From: an uncultured Clostridia bacterium
Lineage (GTDB): Bacteria > Bacillota > Clostridia > Christensenellales > UBA1242
Direction of reading: 5' to 3'
NCBI GenBank assembly: GCA_934748015.1
Contig: CAKVHF010000003.1
Span: 1 to 64,000, forward strand
Length of the DNA: 64,000 nt
In this document: one piece after another, positions 7,109-16,540 of the stretch
Layout of the letters: every line of letters starts with the position of its first letter
Position numbering within the stretch: the stretch's first letter is position 1
Program-made: the position numbers and the translations under genes
Notes under the pieces: generated by a model
Told to the model about the DNA's origin: nothing
Database searches by the model: none
The model's input: the letters and a program-made list of their open reading frames with translations, nothing else

Positions 7109-9943
7109 TTATTCAGTTCTAAGTGCTACAACTGGGTCTTTTTTGCTGGCAATCTGTGCTGGGATCAAACCCGCAATAAATGTAAGAAGCATACTTATGG
7201 CTACTAATATAACTGCACCAAGAACTGGCAAATGTGCAACACTGCCTATTCCTGCCAGGCTGTTGATAATGATATTGATAGGGATATTAAGTAGCAAAGT
7301 TATTGCGATACCTAGAACACCTGCAAATGTACCAATAATAAGACTCTCGGCAGTAAATACTCTCTTGACATCTTTCTTGGAAGCACCGATACTTCGAAGA
7401 ACACCAATTTCTTTGATACGTTCCAATACCGAAATGTATGTTATAACACCAATCATAATACTGGATACAATCAACGAAATAGAAACAAACGCAATCAAAA
7501 CATAGGATATTGCATTGATTATTGTACTTACCGACTCCATCATTAAGCCAATATAGTCAGTGTATGTAATCTGATCTTCTTCTGCCTTGCCCTCGTTATA
7601 CTGTGCAATTATTTTTTCTATCTCAGATTTGCTCTCAAAATCTAGGCAGTATAAACTAATAGAGTTAGGTGTCTCTAGGTCAACCACCTGTAGTCTATCA
7701 CTTATACCCTTTTGCGAAATCGCAGAGTTCAATTTACTTGCCAAGACTTCTTTTAGTTTTGGGCTATATCCGATTGAACCTGAGATAGAGGTTGCACTTG
7801 CATTCTCCTTAGGTTGAACTATAGCCTTGATCTTAAGGTGTACCGAAGTAGATGCAAGCAACTGGTTAACATAAGTATCATATTTGTCTTTGCTTAACTT
7901 ACCAGCCTCATACTCTTTGCGGATATCTCCCAGTGTGCCAGATGTATTGTCTATATCGCCATTGCTATCCAGCTGTAGATAGTAATCACTATCTAGTAAC
8001 AATGGATATGTTTTGCCAATAACTTCGGAGTGATCAAAACTAGACTCAGCAATCTTATATCCATTGGGATTGTCCAGCAAGTCTTTTGCTATGTCCTCAA
8101 TCTTTGGATCGGTCTTGATGCCTAAAGCGTATAGAATGTAATCACTCAAGTTACCTTTCTTATCTACAACAAGAACCACCTCGTCTTCTCTAAGATCAGT
8201 GAACAAATTATCCTTGTTAACACCTGGCAAAGTAGTCAAAACATTGTACTGCGAAGACAACAATTCTGGATTATCAATCATCTCTGTCCACAACCCCAAA
8301 TCTTTGTTCTTAAGACTACGCAGATCCATAAATGTTGTACTGCCATCAGTAGATGCAGACAACTTCTCTAACAATGCATCAACACCAGCGGAAATTGTCT
8401 CTGCGGATATATTATTTCTGATGACAAGTTTAGTTTCATCAGGACAAGCATCCACTATTGCTTTTCGTTGATCCTTAGTTAATGCATTGATGGATGATTT
8501 CAAAAGCTGTCCATCATTAGCAATAATTTGCTCTTCTGTGTAACCACTCTCTAACAACGATTGTTTAACTGCATTCTCTACAACTACATTCTCTACAATC
8601 ATCCTTGTAACATACTCACTAAAGTATGCCATAATACCATCATAATACATATCATTTGGATTAAGTTTTGTAGTAATTAACCCTTCTCCTTCGGTATTGC
8701 GTTGATCATATATGTTCATCTTAATCGGATATGTATACTGTATTCCACTAACATATTTTTTGATATCTTCATTGTTATCTAAGAACTTCTTGAAGGACTT
8801 TAAATCATTTGCCTTGGATCCTTGCAAAATATTCTTAAACATATTGACTACGACATCATTGCTATATATTTTGTCAGGAACACTAGGTTTATTGTCATTA
8901 TCTTCATTATTCATGACAATACCCAACATTGCAGAATAATCTATAGTTGCACTATTAATAGTGATTGGATAGGTTGATAATGTATCTTCTTGCACCCTAT
9001 TGATATAAGCCTGAAATCCACTAGATAGGGACAAAACTAGTGCAATACCAATAATACCAATACTGCCTGCAAAAGATACCAGAATTGTTCTCGCCTTCTT
9101 AGTAAGAAGATTTTTGAAACTAAGTGCAAGAGCAGTAAAAAAAGACATTTTCTTTTTCTTGTTTTTCTTCTTCAACTCACTTTTGCTTAGCGATTCATCA
9201 TCGGTCATACTTATCAATTTCTCTCCATTGTCTAGGTTCTCATTCTCTCCGATTGGGTTGCTATCGTCTATCAATTCACCATCACTCAATTGTATTATTC
9301 TAGTAGAATATTGATGTGCCAACTCTGGGTTGTGAGTAACCATAACAATCAATTTGTCATTAGAAATTTCTTTCAACAAATCCATGATTTGTACACTGGT
9401 TTTGCTATCCAATGCACCTGTTGGTTCATCCGCCAAGATAATATCTGGATCATTAACCAATGCTCTTGCTATAGCAACTCTTTGCATTTGTCCGCCAGAT
9501 AATTGATTAGGCTTGGAATGTATCTTCTCCTTCAAGCCAACCTTCTTAAGCACCGCTATCGCTCTACGCTCACGTTCCTTCTTGGAGATACCAGACAGCG
9601 TCAATGCCAATTGAACATTCTCCAGTACTGTCTGGTGAGGGATAAGATTGTAACTCTGGAACACAAAACCAATAGAGTGGTTACGATAAGTATCCCAATC
9701 TTTGTCCTTGAACTCTTTGGTGCTTTTGCCATTGATGATAAGATCTCCAGACGTGTATTTATCTAGTCCGCCAATAATGTTAAGCAGAGTAGTTTTGCCA
9801 CAACCAGACTGACCCAATATTGACACAAATTCGCTTTTACGAAACTTAATACTAACACCTTTTAGAGCGTTCACTCTAAGATATGTGTTTTTCTTTTTGT
9901 TGCCTATCTCATACACTTTGTGTATGTTCTTTAATTCTAACAC
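7109..9943 (-). CDS. ABC exporter, fused ATPase and FtsX-type permease (MacB-like)
   Basis: A 944-residue fusion. Residues 1-225 are an ABC ATPase of the MacB/LolD type: Walker A GQSGCGKTT, signature LSGGQMQRVAIARAL, Walker B ILADEPTG. A charged linker leads to a first membrane segment (about 285-310), a ~470-residue extracytoplasmic domain, and three C-terminal membrane segments with the FtsX-like stretch RIKEIGVLRSIGASKKD. Such proteins act as mechanotransmission pumps for peptides, lipoproteins or antibiotics rather than simple transporters. Translation starts at a GTG (9943) behind AAGGAGG. It is divergent from a two-component system that probably controls it. The substrate is unknown. 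Confidence 0.88.
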   Translation of the reverse strand: MLELKNIHKVYEIGNKKKNTYLRVNALKGVSIKFRKSEFVSILGQSGCGKTTLLNIIGGLDKYTSGDLIINGKSTKEFKDKDWDTYRNHSIGFVFQSYNLIPHQTVLENVQLALTLSGISKKERERRAIAVLKKVGLKEKIHSKPNQLSGGQMQRVAIARALVNDPDIILADEPTGALDSKTSVQIMDLLKEISNDKLIVMVTHNPELAHQYSTRIIQLSDGELIDDSNPIGENENLDNGEKLISMTDDESLSKSELKKKNKKKKMSFFTALALSFKNLLTKKARTILVSFAGSIGIIGIALVLSLSSGFQAYINRVQEDTLSTYPITINSATIDYSAMLGIVMNNEDNDNKPSVPDKIYSNDVVVNMFKNILQGSKANDLKSFKKFLDNNEDIKKYVSGIQYTYPIKMNIYDQRNTEGEGLITTKLNPNDMYYDGIMAYFSEYVTRMIVENVVVENAVKQSLLESGYTEEQIIANDGQLLKSSINALTKDQRKAIVDACPDETKLVIRNNISAETISAGVDALLEKLSASTDGSTTFMDLRSLKNKDLGLWTEMIDNPELLSSQYNVLTTLPGVNKDNLFTDLREDEVVLVVDKKGNLSDYILYALGIKTDPKIEDIAKDLLDNPNGYKIAESSFDHSEVIGKTYPLLLDSDYYLQLDSNGDIDNTSGTLGDIRKEYEAGKLSKDKYDTYVNQLLASTSVHLKIKAIVQPKENASATSISGSIGYSPKLKEVLASKLNSAISQKGISDRLQVVDLETPNSISLYCLDFESKSEIEKIIAQYNEGKAEEDQITYTDYIGLMMESVSTIINAISYVLIAFVSISLIVSSIMIGVITYISVLERIKEIGVLRSIGASKKDVKRVFTAESLIIGTFAGVLGIAITLLLNIPINIIINSLAGIGSVAHLPVLGAVILVAISMLLTFIAGLIPAQIASKKDPVVALRTE

Positions 9944-9981
9944 TCGACTTCCTCCTTATTTAGAATATTGTTTTTACTAGT

Positions 9982-10017
9982 ATAGTATACACTTCTTGTG
10001 TTAAGTTATAGTTAAGT
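9982..10017 (-). promoter_or_regulatory. probable response-regulator operator and -10 of the ABC gene
   Basis: Two copies of TTAAGT start at 10001 and 10012, exactly 11 bases apart, the spacing used by OmpR/PhoB-family regulators. On the minus strand they lie just upstream of overlapping TATACT -10 candidates (about 9980-9990), with no good -35, as at activator-dependent promoters. The regulator encoded at 10215 is the obvious candidate to bind. That last step is inference. Confidence 0.55.
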
Positions 10018-10041
10018 ATATTTATTTTTTCGATTTTGTTT

Positions 10042-10070
10042 TTGGCAAATTAGTAATAGTATGCTATACT
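10042..10070 (+). promoter_or_regulatory. sigma-A promoter of the two-component operon
   Basis: TTGGCA (10042-10047), 17-bp spacer, TATACT (10065-10070), with a TGC before the -10. It implies a leader of ~140 nt before the response-regulator gene. Confidence 0.65.
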
Positions 10071-10214
10071 AATCACATAAATCATTTTATCAAATAATAG
10101 ACAGATTAAACAACTAAATTATTATTAATGAAATAATTAAAACAATCTAAAATCAGGGAAAAGTGTCTAAAAGATTGCTTATATAACCCCCTGAATATTC
10201 AATAAGGAAAAGAT

Positions 10215-10904
10215 ATGTTCAATATATTATTAGCTGAAGACGACAAAAACTTAAGAAAACTGATGGAGATAAGGTTGAAGGATAACAAGTTCAATGTATA
10301 TAGCGCATCCAACGGCAAAGAGGCACTGGACAAACTATACAACAATCCTGTGGATATAATGGTTGTAGATATAATGATGCCAATAATGGATGGTTACGAA
10401 CTGGTCAAGACCGCTAGACAAGACTACCCTAACATCCCAGCAATTATGGTTACTGCCAAAGATGCATTTGAGGACAAAAACAAGGGCTACAGTCTAGGTA
10501 TTGATGACTATATGGTTAAACCTGTTAATTGTGACGAGTTAGTACTTAGAATCAATGCGATACTCAGAAGAGCCAAAATTGTAAGTGAAAGAAAAATTGT
10601 TGTAAACAATACATCTATTGATTACAATAGTCTAACGATTTCTGATAACACAGGCAAAAGTACAACCCTTGCTAAGAAAGAATTTTCTATCCTTTTCAAG
10701 CTTTTGTCTTATCCAGAAAGAGTATTTACAAAATCAGAATTGTTTGATGAATTCTGGGGATCTAATAGCGACACTGATGAGAACACGATCAAGGTTCATA
10801 TCAATTATATCCGCAACAAAATAAAGGATTTTCCTGATATCGGGATTGAAAATATCCGCGGATTTGGGTATAAAGGTGTAAGAAATGAAAAAGCAAAAGA
10901 TTAA
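10215..10904 (+). CDS. OmpR-family response regulator
   Basis: 229 residues: receiver domain (1-115) with acidic pocket Glu8/Asp9/Asp10, phosphoacceptor Asp52 in VVDIMMP, and the conserved Lys in YMVKP near residue 102; then a winged-helix DNA-binding domain (about 130-225) with the IKVHINYIRNKI recognition helix and a GFGYK wing. Phosphorylated by the adjacent kinase, it should bind tandem 11-bp direct repeats such as those at 10001-10017. The ATG follows AAGGAAAAG. The stop overlaps the kinase start by 20 bp, so translation is coupled. Confidence 0.93.
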   Translation: MFNILLAEDDKNLRKLMEIRLKDNKFNVYSASNGKEALDKLYNNPVDIMVVDIMMPIMDGYELVKTARQDYPNIPAIMVTAKDAFEDKNKGYSLGIDDYMVKPVNCDELVLRINAILRRAKIVSERKIVVNNTSIDYNSLTISDNTGKSTTLAKKEFSILFKLLSYPERVFTKSELFDEFWGSNSDTDENTIKVHINYIRNKIKDFPDIGIENIRGFGYKGVRNEKAKD

Positions 10905-11925
10905 AAACAACAACAAGTCTAACCCCTCACTACTTCTGTCCATTGTCAGTATTGTCTTAGCTTGCATAATACTAGCTATACTAATCGTTGTGTTAATATA
11001 TGCAATTAATAAGAATATCTTTGGCTATAATGGATATTCGTGGGTAATTGTTAGCGGATTGGTAGTTATATTAATAATATCAATATTTATATCAATCTTT
11101 GTTAATACCAAAATTAACAAATATACAAAAATAATCAGAAATGCACTAAATAAAATTGCAAATAGTGATTTCGATGTTACTTTTAAGCCATCAAAAAATG
11201 CATATATAAACGACATTATTCAAGATTTTAACACCATGGTTACTAAGTTAAACAGTGTTTCAATGCTGAGAAACGACTTTGTGTCCAACTTTTCACACGA
11301 ATTTAAGACGCCACTTGCATCAATTAAAGGTTTTGCAGAATTACTTAGAGACAAAACAGATATTGACGACAAAGATAAAATCGAATACCTCAATATTATT
11401 ATCGAAGAATGTACAAGAATGACTGATCTAGCATCCAACACCCTACTTATAAGCAAATTAGACACCGAAGAAGGTGTTAATAATAAAACAAAAATATATC
11501 TCGATGAACAAATTGATCAATGTTTATTTCTACTGGATAAAACCATTAAAAATAAAGGAATAGTGATTACAACCAAACTAAAAAAAGCACCCTGCCTGTG
11601 TGATAACAAACTTATGAACCAAGTGTGGATCAATCTTATTGGCAATGCAATAAAATTCTGCAAAAAACATGTCAATATAACTATAACAAAAGATAGAAAC
11701 ACAAAAGAAAATGTTATCAAAATATCTAATGATGGTGCTAGAGTCGAGCAAGATCAATTAAGTTCTATTTTTGACAAATTCTATCAAACAGATAAGTCAA
11801 GAAATAGTGACGGACACGGACTAGGACTGGCTATCTGCAAAAGAATAATAGCCCTGCACGGCGGATCAATATGTGCAACTTGCAACGATAACGAGCCATT
11901 TACAATAATAGTAAAAATTAAATAA
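10885..11925 (+). CDS. sensor histidine kinase with two closely spaced membrane segments
   Basis: 346 residues. Membrane helices at about 15-41 and 53-73 are separated by only ~11 residues outside the membrane, so there is no extracellular sensor domain. A HAMP-like linker (74-125) follows, then the dimerisation/phosphoacceptor domain with His138 in NFSHEFKTPL, and the ATPase domain with N-box NLIGNAIKF and G-box GHGLGLAI. Kinases with such short loops usually sense through a partner protein, often an ABC transporter, which fits the divergent exporter at 7109-9943. The presence of HAMP separates it from the strict BceS type. Pairing with the exporter is inferred from position. Confidence 0.9.
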   Translation: MKKQKIKNNNKSNPSLLLSIVSIVLACIILAILIVVLIYAINKNIFGYNGYSWVIVSGLVVILIISIFISIFVNTKINKYTKIIRNALNKIANSDFDVTFKPSKNAYINDIIQDFNTMVTKLNSVSMLRNDFVSNFSHEFKTPLASIKGFAELLRDKTDIDDKDKIEYLNIIIEECTRMTDLASNTLLISKLDTEEGVNNKTKIYLDEQIDQCLFLLDKTIKNKGIVITTKLKKAPCLCDNKLMNQVWINLIGNAIKFCKKHVNITITKDRNTKENVIKISNDGARVEQDQLSSIFDKFYQTDKSRNSDGHGLGLAICKRIIALHGGSICATCNDNEPFTIIVKIK

Positions 11926-11934
11926 AAAAAACAA

Positions 11935-11967
11935 GCAACATTATAAATATAAAATGTTGCTTTTTTT
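11935..11967 (+). terminator. terminator of the two-component operon
   Basis: Stem GCAACATT (11935-11942) / AATGTTGC (11953-11960) followed by seven T residues, right after the kinase stop codon. Confidence 0.85.
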
Positions 11968-12109
11968 GCTAAATATAGCAATTATTTATTCATAATTGAC
12001 ATTAGATTTATAGAAAAGTTAAATTCTAGATACTCTGTTCCAAAAAATAAACAAAACGCATAAAAACTAATCAAAAATCTACAATTGTAATATTGCTGTA
12101 TAACCCAAA

Positions 12110-12583
12110 TTATTTCTTGTTACAATCGGCGGTGTTAATGGAGTTGTGATATACAACAAATCTTGTCCAAAGAAACTCTGTGACAAAATTAATAACCATT
12201 GTCATACCAAGCACAATATACTTATTCCAACCAGCATTATTAAGTGCTTGACCCCACCAGATAGAAAGCGGAGTAAATGCACAATAATATAACAAAACTA
12301 GTAGCATTGCAATAGTTACATTATTAGCACTCTTGAATGTAAATTTCCTATTGAAAGTAAAGTTCCAAAGCACAGATAATGTCAATGCAATAAAGTATGA
12401 CCAGCCATACTCGTTACCAGCATCGTTAAATATTAATTCGCTAAACAATGTAAATGCAAGTATTTGAATAATCCCTGCACTAATTGAAAACATAATAAAT
12501 TTCAACATGTTCAACAATTCTTGTTTTTTCGTTAATTTCTTTGGCTTCTCAGCTATATCAGCCACAACCCTTTCTTCTTCCAT
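12110..12583 (-). CDS. GtrA-family membrane protein
   Basis: 157 residues with four predicted membrane helices and the family hallmark WNFTFNRKFTFKS between helices 2 and 3. GtrA proteins are thought to flip polyprenyl-phosphate-linked sugars across the cytoplasmic membrane for glycosylation of cell-wall polymers, lipids or O-antigen. The N-terminus (about 30 residues) is charged and cytoplasmic. The ATG follows AAGGA at somewhat long spacing. A GtrB-like glycosyltransferase lies two genes upstream (14169-15080), the usual partner of this family, here separated by gap. Confidence 0.85.
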   Translation of the reverse strand: MEEERVVADIAEKPKKLTKKQELLNMLKFIMFSISAGIIQILAFTLFSELIFNDAGNEYGWSYFIALTLSVLWNFTFNRKFTFKSANNVTIAMLLVLLYYCAFTPLSIWWGQALNNAGWNKYIVLGMTMVINFVTEFLWTRFVVYHNSINTADCNKK

Positions 12584-12628
12584 AGTATGATGTCCTTAAT
12601 ATGATTATAATAATTCGTAAACTATATT

Positions 12629-12657
12629 ATTATATAACAAATCTTATACAAAGTAAA
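12629..12657 (-). promoter_or_regulatory. probable promoter of the GtrA gene
   Basis: On the minus strand TTTACT (12657-12652), 17-bp spacer, TATAAT (12634-12629), ~45 bases upstream of the ATG. Confidence 0.5.
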
Positions 12658-12806
12658 CCGATTAAGTTAAAGAATAACATTAAAAATACATAAATGCAGT
12701 TAAAAATTTTAAAGTAAAAATCTGTTGTATTGAATATTATGCAAAGCACAATAAATCCGCAAAACTAATTGATTTTTCACTAGTTTGCATAGTACTATAA
12801 AGCAGC

Positions 12807-12876
12807 AAAAAAATAACACCACAAAACTGAGAATATAAGGTTTTATATTTACCTTTATCAATTTTGTGATGTTATT
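12807..12876 (-). terminator. long terminator of gap
   Basis: Arms 12812-12826 and 12862-12876 form a 15-bp stem (one G-U pair), with a nested AAGGT/ACCTT hairpin in the loop and a T run on the minus strand. Confidence 0.7.
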
Positions 12877-12923
12877 AGTTGATAATAAGTATTTAATTGT
12901 TGATCATATAACAATAATAACGA

Positions 12924-13940
12924 TTATTGTTTGTTAATACCATTGACATAAGAAATTAATCTTAGGCATTGAGTGCTATAACCCATCTCATTGTCATACC
13001 AAGAAACTAACTTAACAAAAGTTGGGCTCAACATAATACCTGCTTCTGCATCAAATATGCTTGCAGTACGGCAACCAATGAAATCACTAGAAACAACTGC
13101 TTCTTCAGTGTATCCCATTACATTCTTCATGTCGCCTGAAGCTGCTTTCTTAACTGCTTCTTTAATCTCATCATAAGTTGTTGGCTTGGATAGTCTAACG
13201 GTAAGGTCTACAACAGAAACATCTAATGTAGGAACTCTTAGGCTCATACCAGTCAATTTGCCATTAAGTTTCGGAATAACAACACCAACCGCCTTAGCAG
13301 CACCTGTTGAACTAGGGATAATATTGCCACAACCTGCTCTACCACCTCTCCAATCTTTCTTAGATGGTCCATCAACAATCAACTGAGTAGCTGTAACTGA
13401 GTGCACTGTTGTCATAAGACCTTCTTCAATTCCAAATGCATCATCAATAACTTTAGCTAATGGTGCTAAACAGTTAGTAGTACATGATGCGTTAGAAATA
13501 ACTTTAGTACCCTTAACATACTCTTTGTGGTTAACACCATATACAAACATTGGGCAATTCTTGCCTGGTGCAGTAATAACAACTTGTTTTGCTCCGCCCT
13601 TTAGGTGTCTTTCGGCATCTTCTGCTTTAGTGAACTTACCAGTTGCTTCGCAGATAATTTCAGCACCAACAGAACCCCATGCGATATCTTCTGGGTTCAT
13701 TTCTTTGAAGAATTTGATCTTCTTGCCATTAACAACTAAGCAATCTCCCTCTACTTCGCATGTTCCATTGAAGTTGCCATGTACTGTATCGTACATAAAT
13801 AGATATTTAGCATAATCAGCTTCGATAAACGGATCATTAACTGCTACGATATCAATATCGTCAAAATCAAAAGACAATCTAAGTAATTGTCTACCAATTC
13901 TTCCAAAACCATTAATACCAATTTTTGCTATTTTCTTCAT
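12924..13940 (-). CDS. gap: type I glyceraldehyde-3-phosphate dehydrogenase
   Basis: Converts glyceraldehyde-3-phosphate, phosphate and NAD+ to 1,3-bisphosphoglycerate in the cytosol. The 338-residue length is typical. The NAD-binding start is INGFGRIGR, the catalytic cysteine lies in SNASCTTNCLAP (about residue 153), and the C-terminal WYDNEMGYSTQ is canonical. ATG at 13940 after AGGAG. It has its own promoter and terminator, so it is monocistronic, lying between GtrA- and GtrB-like genes and close to class II aldolase (15338). Confidence 0.98.
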   Translation of the reverse strand: MKKIAKIGINGFGRIGRQLLRLSFDFDDIDIVAVNDPFIEADYAKYLFMYDTVHGNFNGTCEVEGDCLVVNGKKIKFFKEMNPEDIAWGSVGAEIICEATGKFTKAEDAERHLKGGAKQVVITAPGKNCPMFVYGVNHKEYVKGTKVISNASCTTNCLAPLAKVIDDAFGIEEGLMTTVHSVTATQLIVDGPSKKDWRGGRAGCGNIIPSSTGAAKAVGVVIPKLNGKLTGMSLRVPTLDVSVVDLTVRLSKPTTYDEIKEAVKKAASGDMKNVMGYTEEAVVSSDFIGCRTASIFDAEAGIMLSPTFVKLVSWYDNEMGYSTQCLRLISYVNGINKQ

Positions 13941-13993
13941 ACTTTTTTCTCCTATATATTAGTTTTTTAGGATTTTTGGCATCCTTATATAGA

Positions 13994-14022
13994 ATTTTAG
14001 CAAAATAGTATATTTTAAACAA
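13994..14022 (-). promoter_or_regulatory. promoter of gap
   Basis: On the minus strand TTGTTT (14022-14017), 17-bp spacer ending in TGC, TAAAAT (13999-13994). This gives a short leader of ~50 nt before the gap ATG. Confidence 0.55.
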
Positions 14023-14123
14023 CTTATTTTGTTCTTCTTTTCTAAAAAATGCAAATTTATTGTTATTATGCATATTTTAATTATTTTACATCACTTTAGT
14101 CGGCAAATATTGGAAAAATGCAC

Positions 14124-14155
14124 AAAAAAAGCAAGTGTATATAGCGAACACTTGC
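14124..14155 (-). terminator. terminator of the GtrB-like gene
   Basis: Perfect stem GCAAGTGT (14131-14138) / ACACTTGC (14148-14155), with seven T residues on the minus strand. Confidence 0.85.
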
Positions 14156-14168
14156 TTCTAAAGTTATA

Positions 14169-15080
14169 TTAGTTATTTATCTTAAGATTGTATTTTTCTG
14201 ACTTATCATCCAAATTGTTAATTTCTTGCACTTGCACATAGTCGCCTATCCTGTAAGCAAGTCGTGTCTTAGCTATAAACACCAATCCAATTAGTGCTGA
14301 TGCAAATATTATAGCAACCAACAATATCTCGCCTATTAGTCCCAAATTCATATTTAGGCACAGTGCGGTTATCTGGAACGCAAGTGAAACCAAGAATACA
14401 ACCAGCGTCATAATATAGAATGCCAAACTATACTTGTATGTTTTAGAAATATCGGTGTACTTCTTAACAACTTCACCGTTGTGCTTAGTTTTGTTATCAA
14501 CCACCTTGATTACATCACAATTAAATCCAACAAAGCAATCAAGAGTCCTTAGTTGTCTATTCTTCTCTGGCAACTGATTGATTGTCTTAACGACTTCTTG
14601 GTCAAGTAATTGTATATCTGTTTCTCCGCCAAAATCCTTATAAATATTGATTATTTTAACACCAAGGTTGTAGATTGACAATCCCAAGCTCTGAAACATC
14701 TTTTTGAACCCAGTACGAGTCTTCTTAAGATAGACGATTTTGTTGCCAGCACGCCAACTCTTGATAAATGCCTTAATTACGTTGGCATTAACATCCTCTT
14801 TGGCAGAATAAATAATAGTTGCACTATATCCATCACAATATCTCATGCCTACGGTTATCAATTTATGTTCATTAACATCGCTCATCATTTTGATAGCCTT
14901 AACATTGTCGTTTTCTATAAAAGTATTACGAATATCAGCAAACATCTTACGCATATTGCCATTAAGGACATATATCACATCAAAGTCTGTTTTTAACTCT
15001 TTGCATGTCTTAGCAACAGTATCGTATTGACTTTTGAAATCATACTCGTGCATCACAGGCAACAAAAAAACAATTTTCAT
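14169..15080 (-). CDS. GtrB/DPM1-like glycosyltransferase 2 protein with degenerate catalytic motifs
   Basis: 303 residues from the ATG at 15080 (AAAGGTGAG upstream; a GTG four codons earlier is less likely). The fold reads as a polyprenyl-phosphate glycosyltransferase of family 2: N-terminal strand MKIVFLLPV, then KMFQSLGLSIYNLGVKI, KDFGGETDIQLLDQEVV and LPEKNRQLRTLDCFVGF, which follow the S-x-x-FY-L, DFRL-x-DR and PE-x-RFLRG-x-x-WVGF pattern of GtrB. Two membrane helices end the protein (about 228-250 and 258-282). However, the nucleotide-binding D-D-G is L-N-G and the DADLQDPP motif is replaced by SAKEDVN, so catalysis is doubtful. It may be a regulatory or structural paralog working with the GtrA protein nearby. 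Confidence 0.7.
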   Translation of the reverse strand: MKIVFLLPVMHEYDFKSQYDTVAKTCKELKTDFDVIYVLNGNMRKMFADIRNTFIENDNVKAIKMMSDVNEHKLITVGMRYCDGYSATIIYSAKEDVNANVIKAFIKSWRAGNKIVYLKKTRTGFKKMFQSLGLSIYNLGVKIINIYKDFGGETDIQLLDQEVVKTINQLPEKNRQLRTLDCFVGFNCDVIKVVDNKTKHNGEVVKKYTDISKTYKYSLAFYIMTLVVFLVSLAFQITALCLNMNLGLIGEILLVAIIFASALIGLVFIAKTRLAYRIGDYVQVQEINNLDDKSEKYNLKINN

Positions 15081-15337
15081 ACAATTTCTCACCTTTTATT
15101 TATTTTACATGATTTTATCACTAATATAATATTCAAGTCAATCTATTTTTACCTCTCATTTTTTTAAAATATTATTAATTGATGTGTGTTTTTTTTTAAC
15201 ACAACACTCTTGTATCGCATAGATATTATATTGTTGAATGCATAATAGTTAAAATTTTGTAAGGTTATTAAAATTATTTGCCAAATAATCACAAGCAAAG
15301 TATACTAGTCATTGATAAAAATGTAGGAGATTATAAC

Positions 15338-16261
15338 ATGGAATTACAGAATTCAACAATAATGTATAGAGATGCATTGGACGGCAATTATGCAATTGGT
15401 GCATTTAATTTCGTAAACATGGAAGTGGCAAAAGCAATATTGGGCACTGCAGAAAAGTTAAGAAGCCCTGTAATTGTACAATGCTCGACTGGTGCAATTG
15501 CCTATGCTGGCGTTAACACCCTTGTAGCTATAGTAAAAAGCATTGTGAAAGACATGACTGTTCCAGTATGTCTTAACCTTGATCATGGCAAGACCTATGA
15601 GGACTGCAAAACCGCTATAGATGCAGGTTTTAGCAATGTTATGATAGATGCATCAAGTCTACCTTACGAGGAGAACATTGCCCTAACTAAAAAAGTTGTA
15701 GAGTATGCGCATGCTCACAACGTAACAGTTGAGGCTGAGTTGGGAGTTCTTGCTGGAGTTGAGGAAGATGTATCCGCTAGTGCACACATTTATACCGATC
15801 CTGCTCAGGCTGAGGACTTTGTAAAGAGAACCGGTATAGATAGCCTTGCTATTGCTATAGGAACCAGCCACGGCACTCACAAATTCAAGGGCGAAGCAAA
15901 ATTAAGATTAGACATACTAGAAGAGGTACACAAAAGATTGCCTAACACCCCTATCGTGCTACACGGAGCAAGCACAATACCTCAAGATTTAGTTAAAGAA
16001 GCTGAAAAATATGGTGCTGTATTGAGCAATGCCAATGGTGTTCCAGAAGACGAATTGGCAAAGGCTTGTTCTATGGCAGTATGTAAAGTAAATGTGGATA
16101 GCGACCTAAAGATTGCATACACATGCGGACTAAGAAAACACTTGAGCCTAAATCCAGAAAATGTTGACATAAGAAAGTATAGCAAAGCCGGCATGGAAGA
16201 GATAGAAAAGGTTATAACTCACAAAATGCAGAACATCTTTAATAGCAAAGATAAGGCTTAA
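15338..16261 (+). CDS. fba: class II fructose-bisphosphate aldolase
   Basis: Zinc-dependent cleavage of fructose-1,6-bisphosphate to dihydroxyacetone phosphate and glyceraldehyde-3-phosphate. From the ATG at 15338 (TAGGAGA upstream) it has 307 residues. Metal and substrate residues are in place: NLDHGKTYEDC, EAELGVLAG, GTSHGTHKF and VLHGAST. An upstream in-frame ATG at 15278 has no ribosome site and would add residues with no counterpart in the family. Followed by its own terminator, so monocistronic. Confidence 0.97.
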   Translation: MELQNSTIMYRDALDGNYAIGAFNFVNMEVAKAILGTAEKLRSPVIVQCSTGAIAYAGVNTLVAIVKSIVKDMTVPVCLNLDHGKTYEDCKTAIDAGFSNVMIDASSLPYEENIALTKKVVEYAHAHNVTVEAELGVLAGVEEDVSASAHIYTDPAQAEDFVKRTGIDSLAIAIGTSHGTHKFKGEAKLRLDILEEVHKRLPNTPIVLHGASTIPQDLVKEAEKYGAVLSNANGVPEDELAKACSMAVCKVNVDSDLKIAYTCGLRKHLSLNPENVDIRKYSKAGMEEIEKVITHKMQNIFNSKDKA

Positions 16262-16278
16262 TATAGGCAAAATTTAGC

Positions 16279-16312
16279 AAAAGCACACAATTGGCAAATG
16301 TGTGCTTTTTTG
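16279..16312 (+). terminator. terminator of fba
   Basis: Stem AAGCACACA (16281-16289) / TGTGTGCTT (16299-16307) followed by a T run. Confidence 0.85.
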
Positions 16313-16540
16313 TTGCCAATTGTTAAAACTATACTACTTATAAAATGCATAAAATTATCACATTTCTTGTGCAATTAAGTGTTGAATGCGTATGTGGAAA
16401 TCTAAGCAATATAGTATATTTATATACAAATATATAAATACTAAAATATAATGTATTTGTTTGTCAAAATATGTAACATTATGATAAAATCATATAGTAA
16501 AAAACGATTTTACTTTTTGATGAAAAATGGGAGAAAAATC

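Larger units (their letters stand above)
12584..12923. other. intergenic region between gap and the GtrA gene
   Basis: 340 bases with no gene. It holds the gtrA-side promoter (12629-12657) and the long terminator of gap (12807-12876). Confidence 0.6.

Noticed and set aside
16451..16540. Earlier in-frame ATG for the giant surface protein
   Set aside because: No ribosome site; the ATG at 16541 has GGGAG at good spacing and gives a normal signal peptide.
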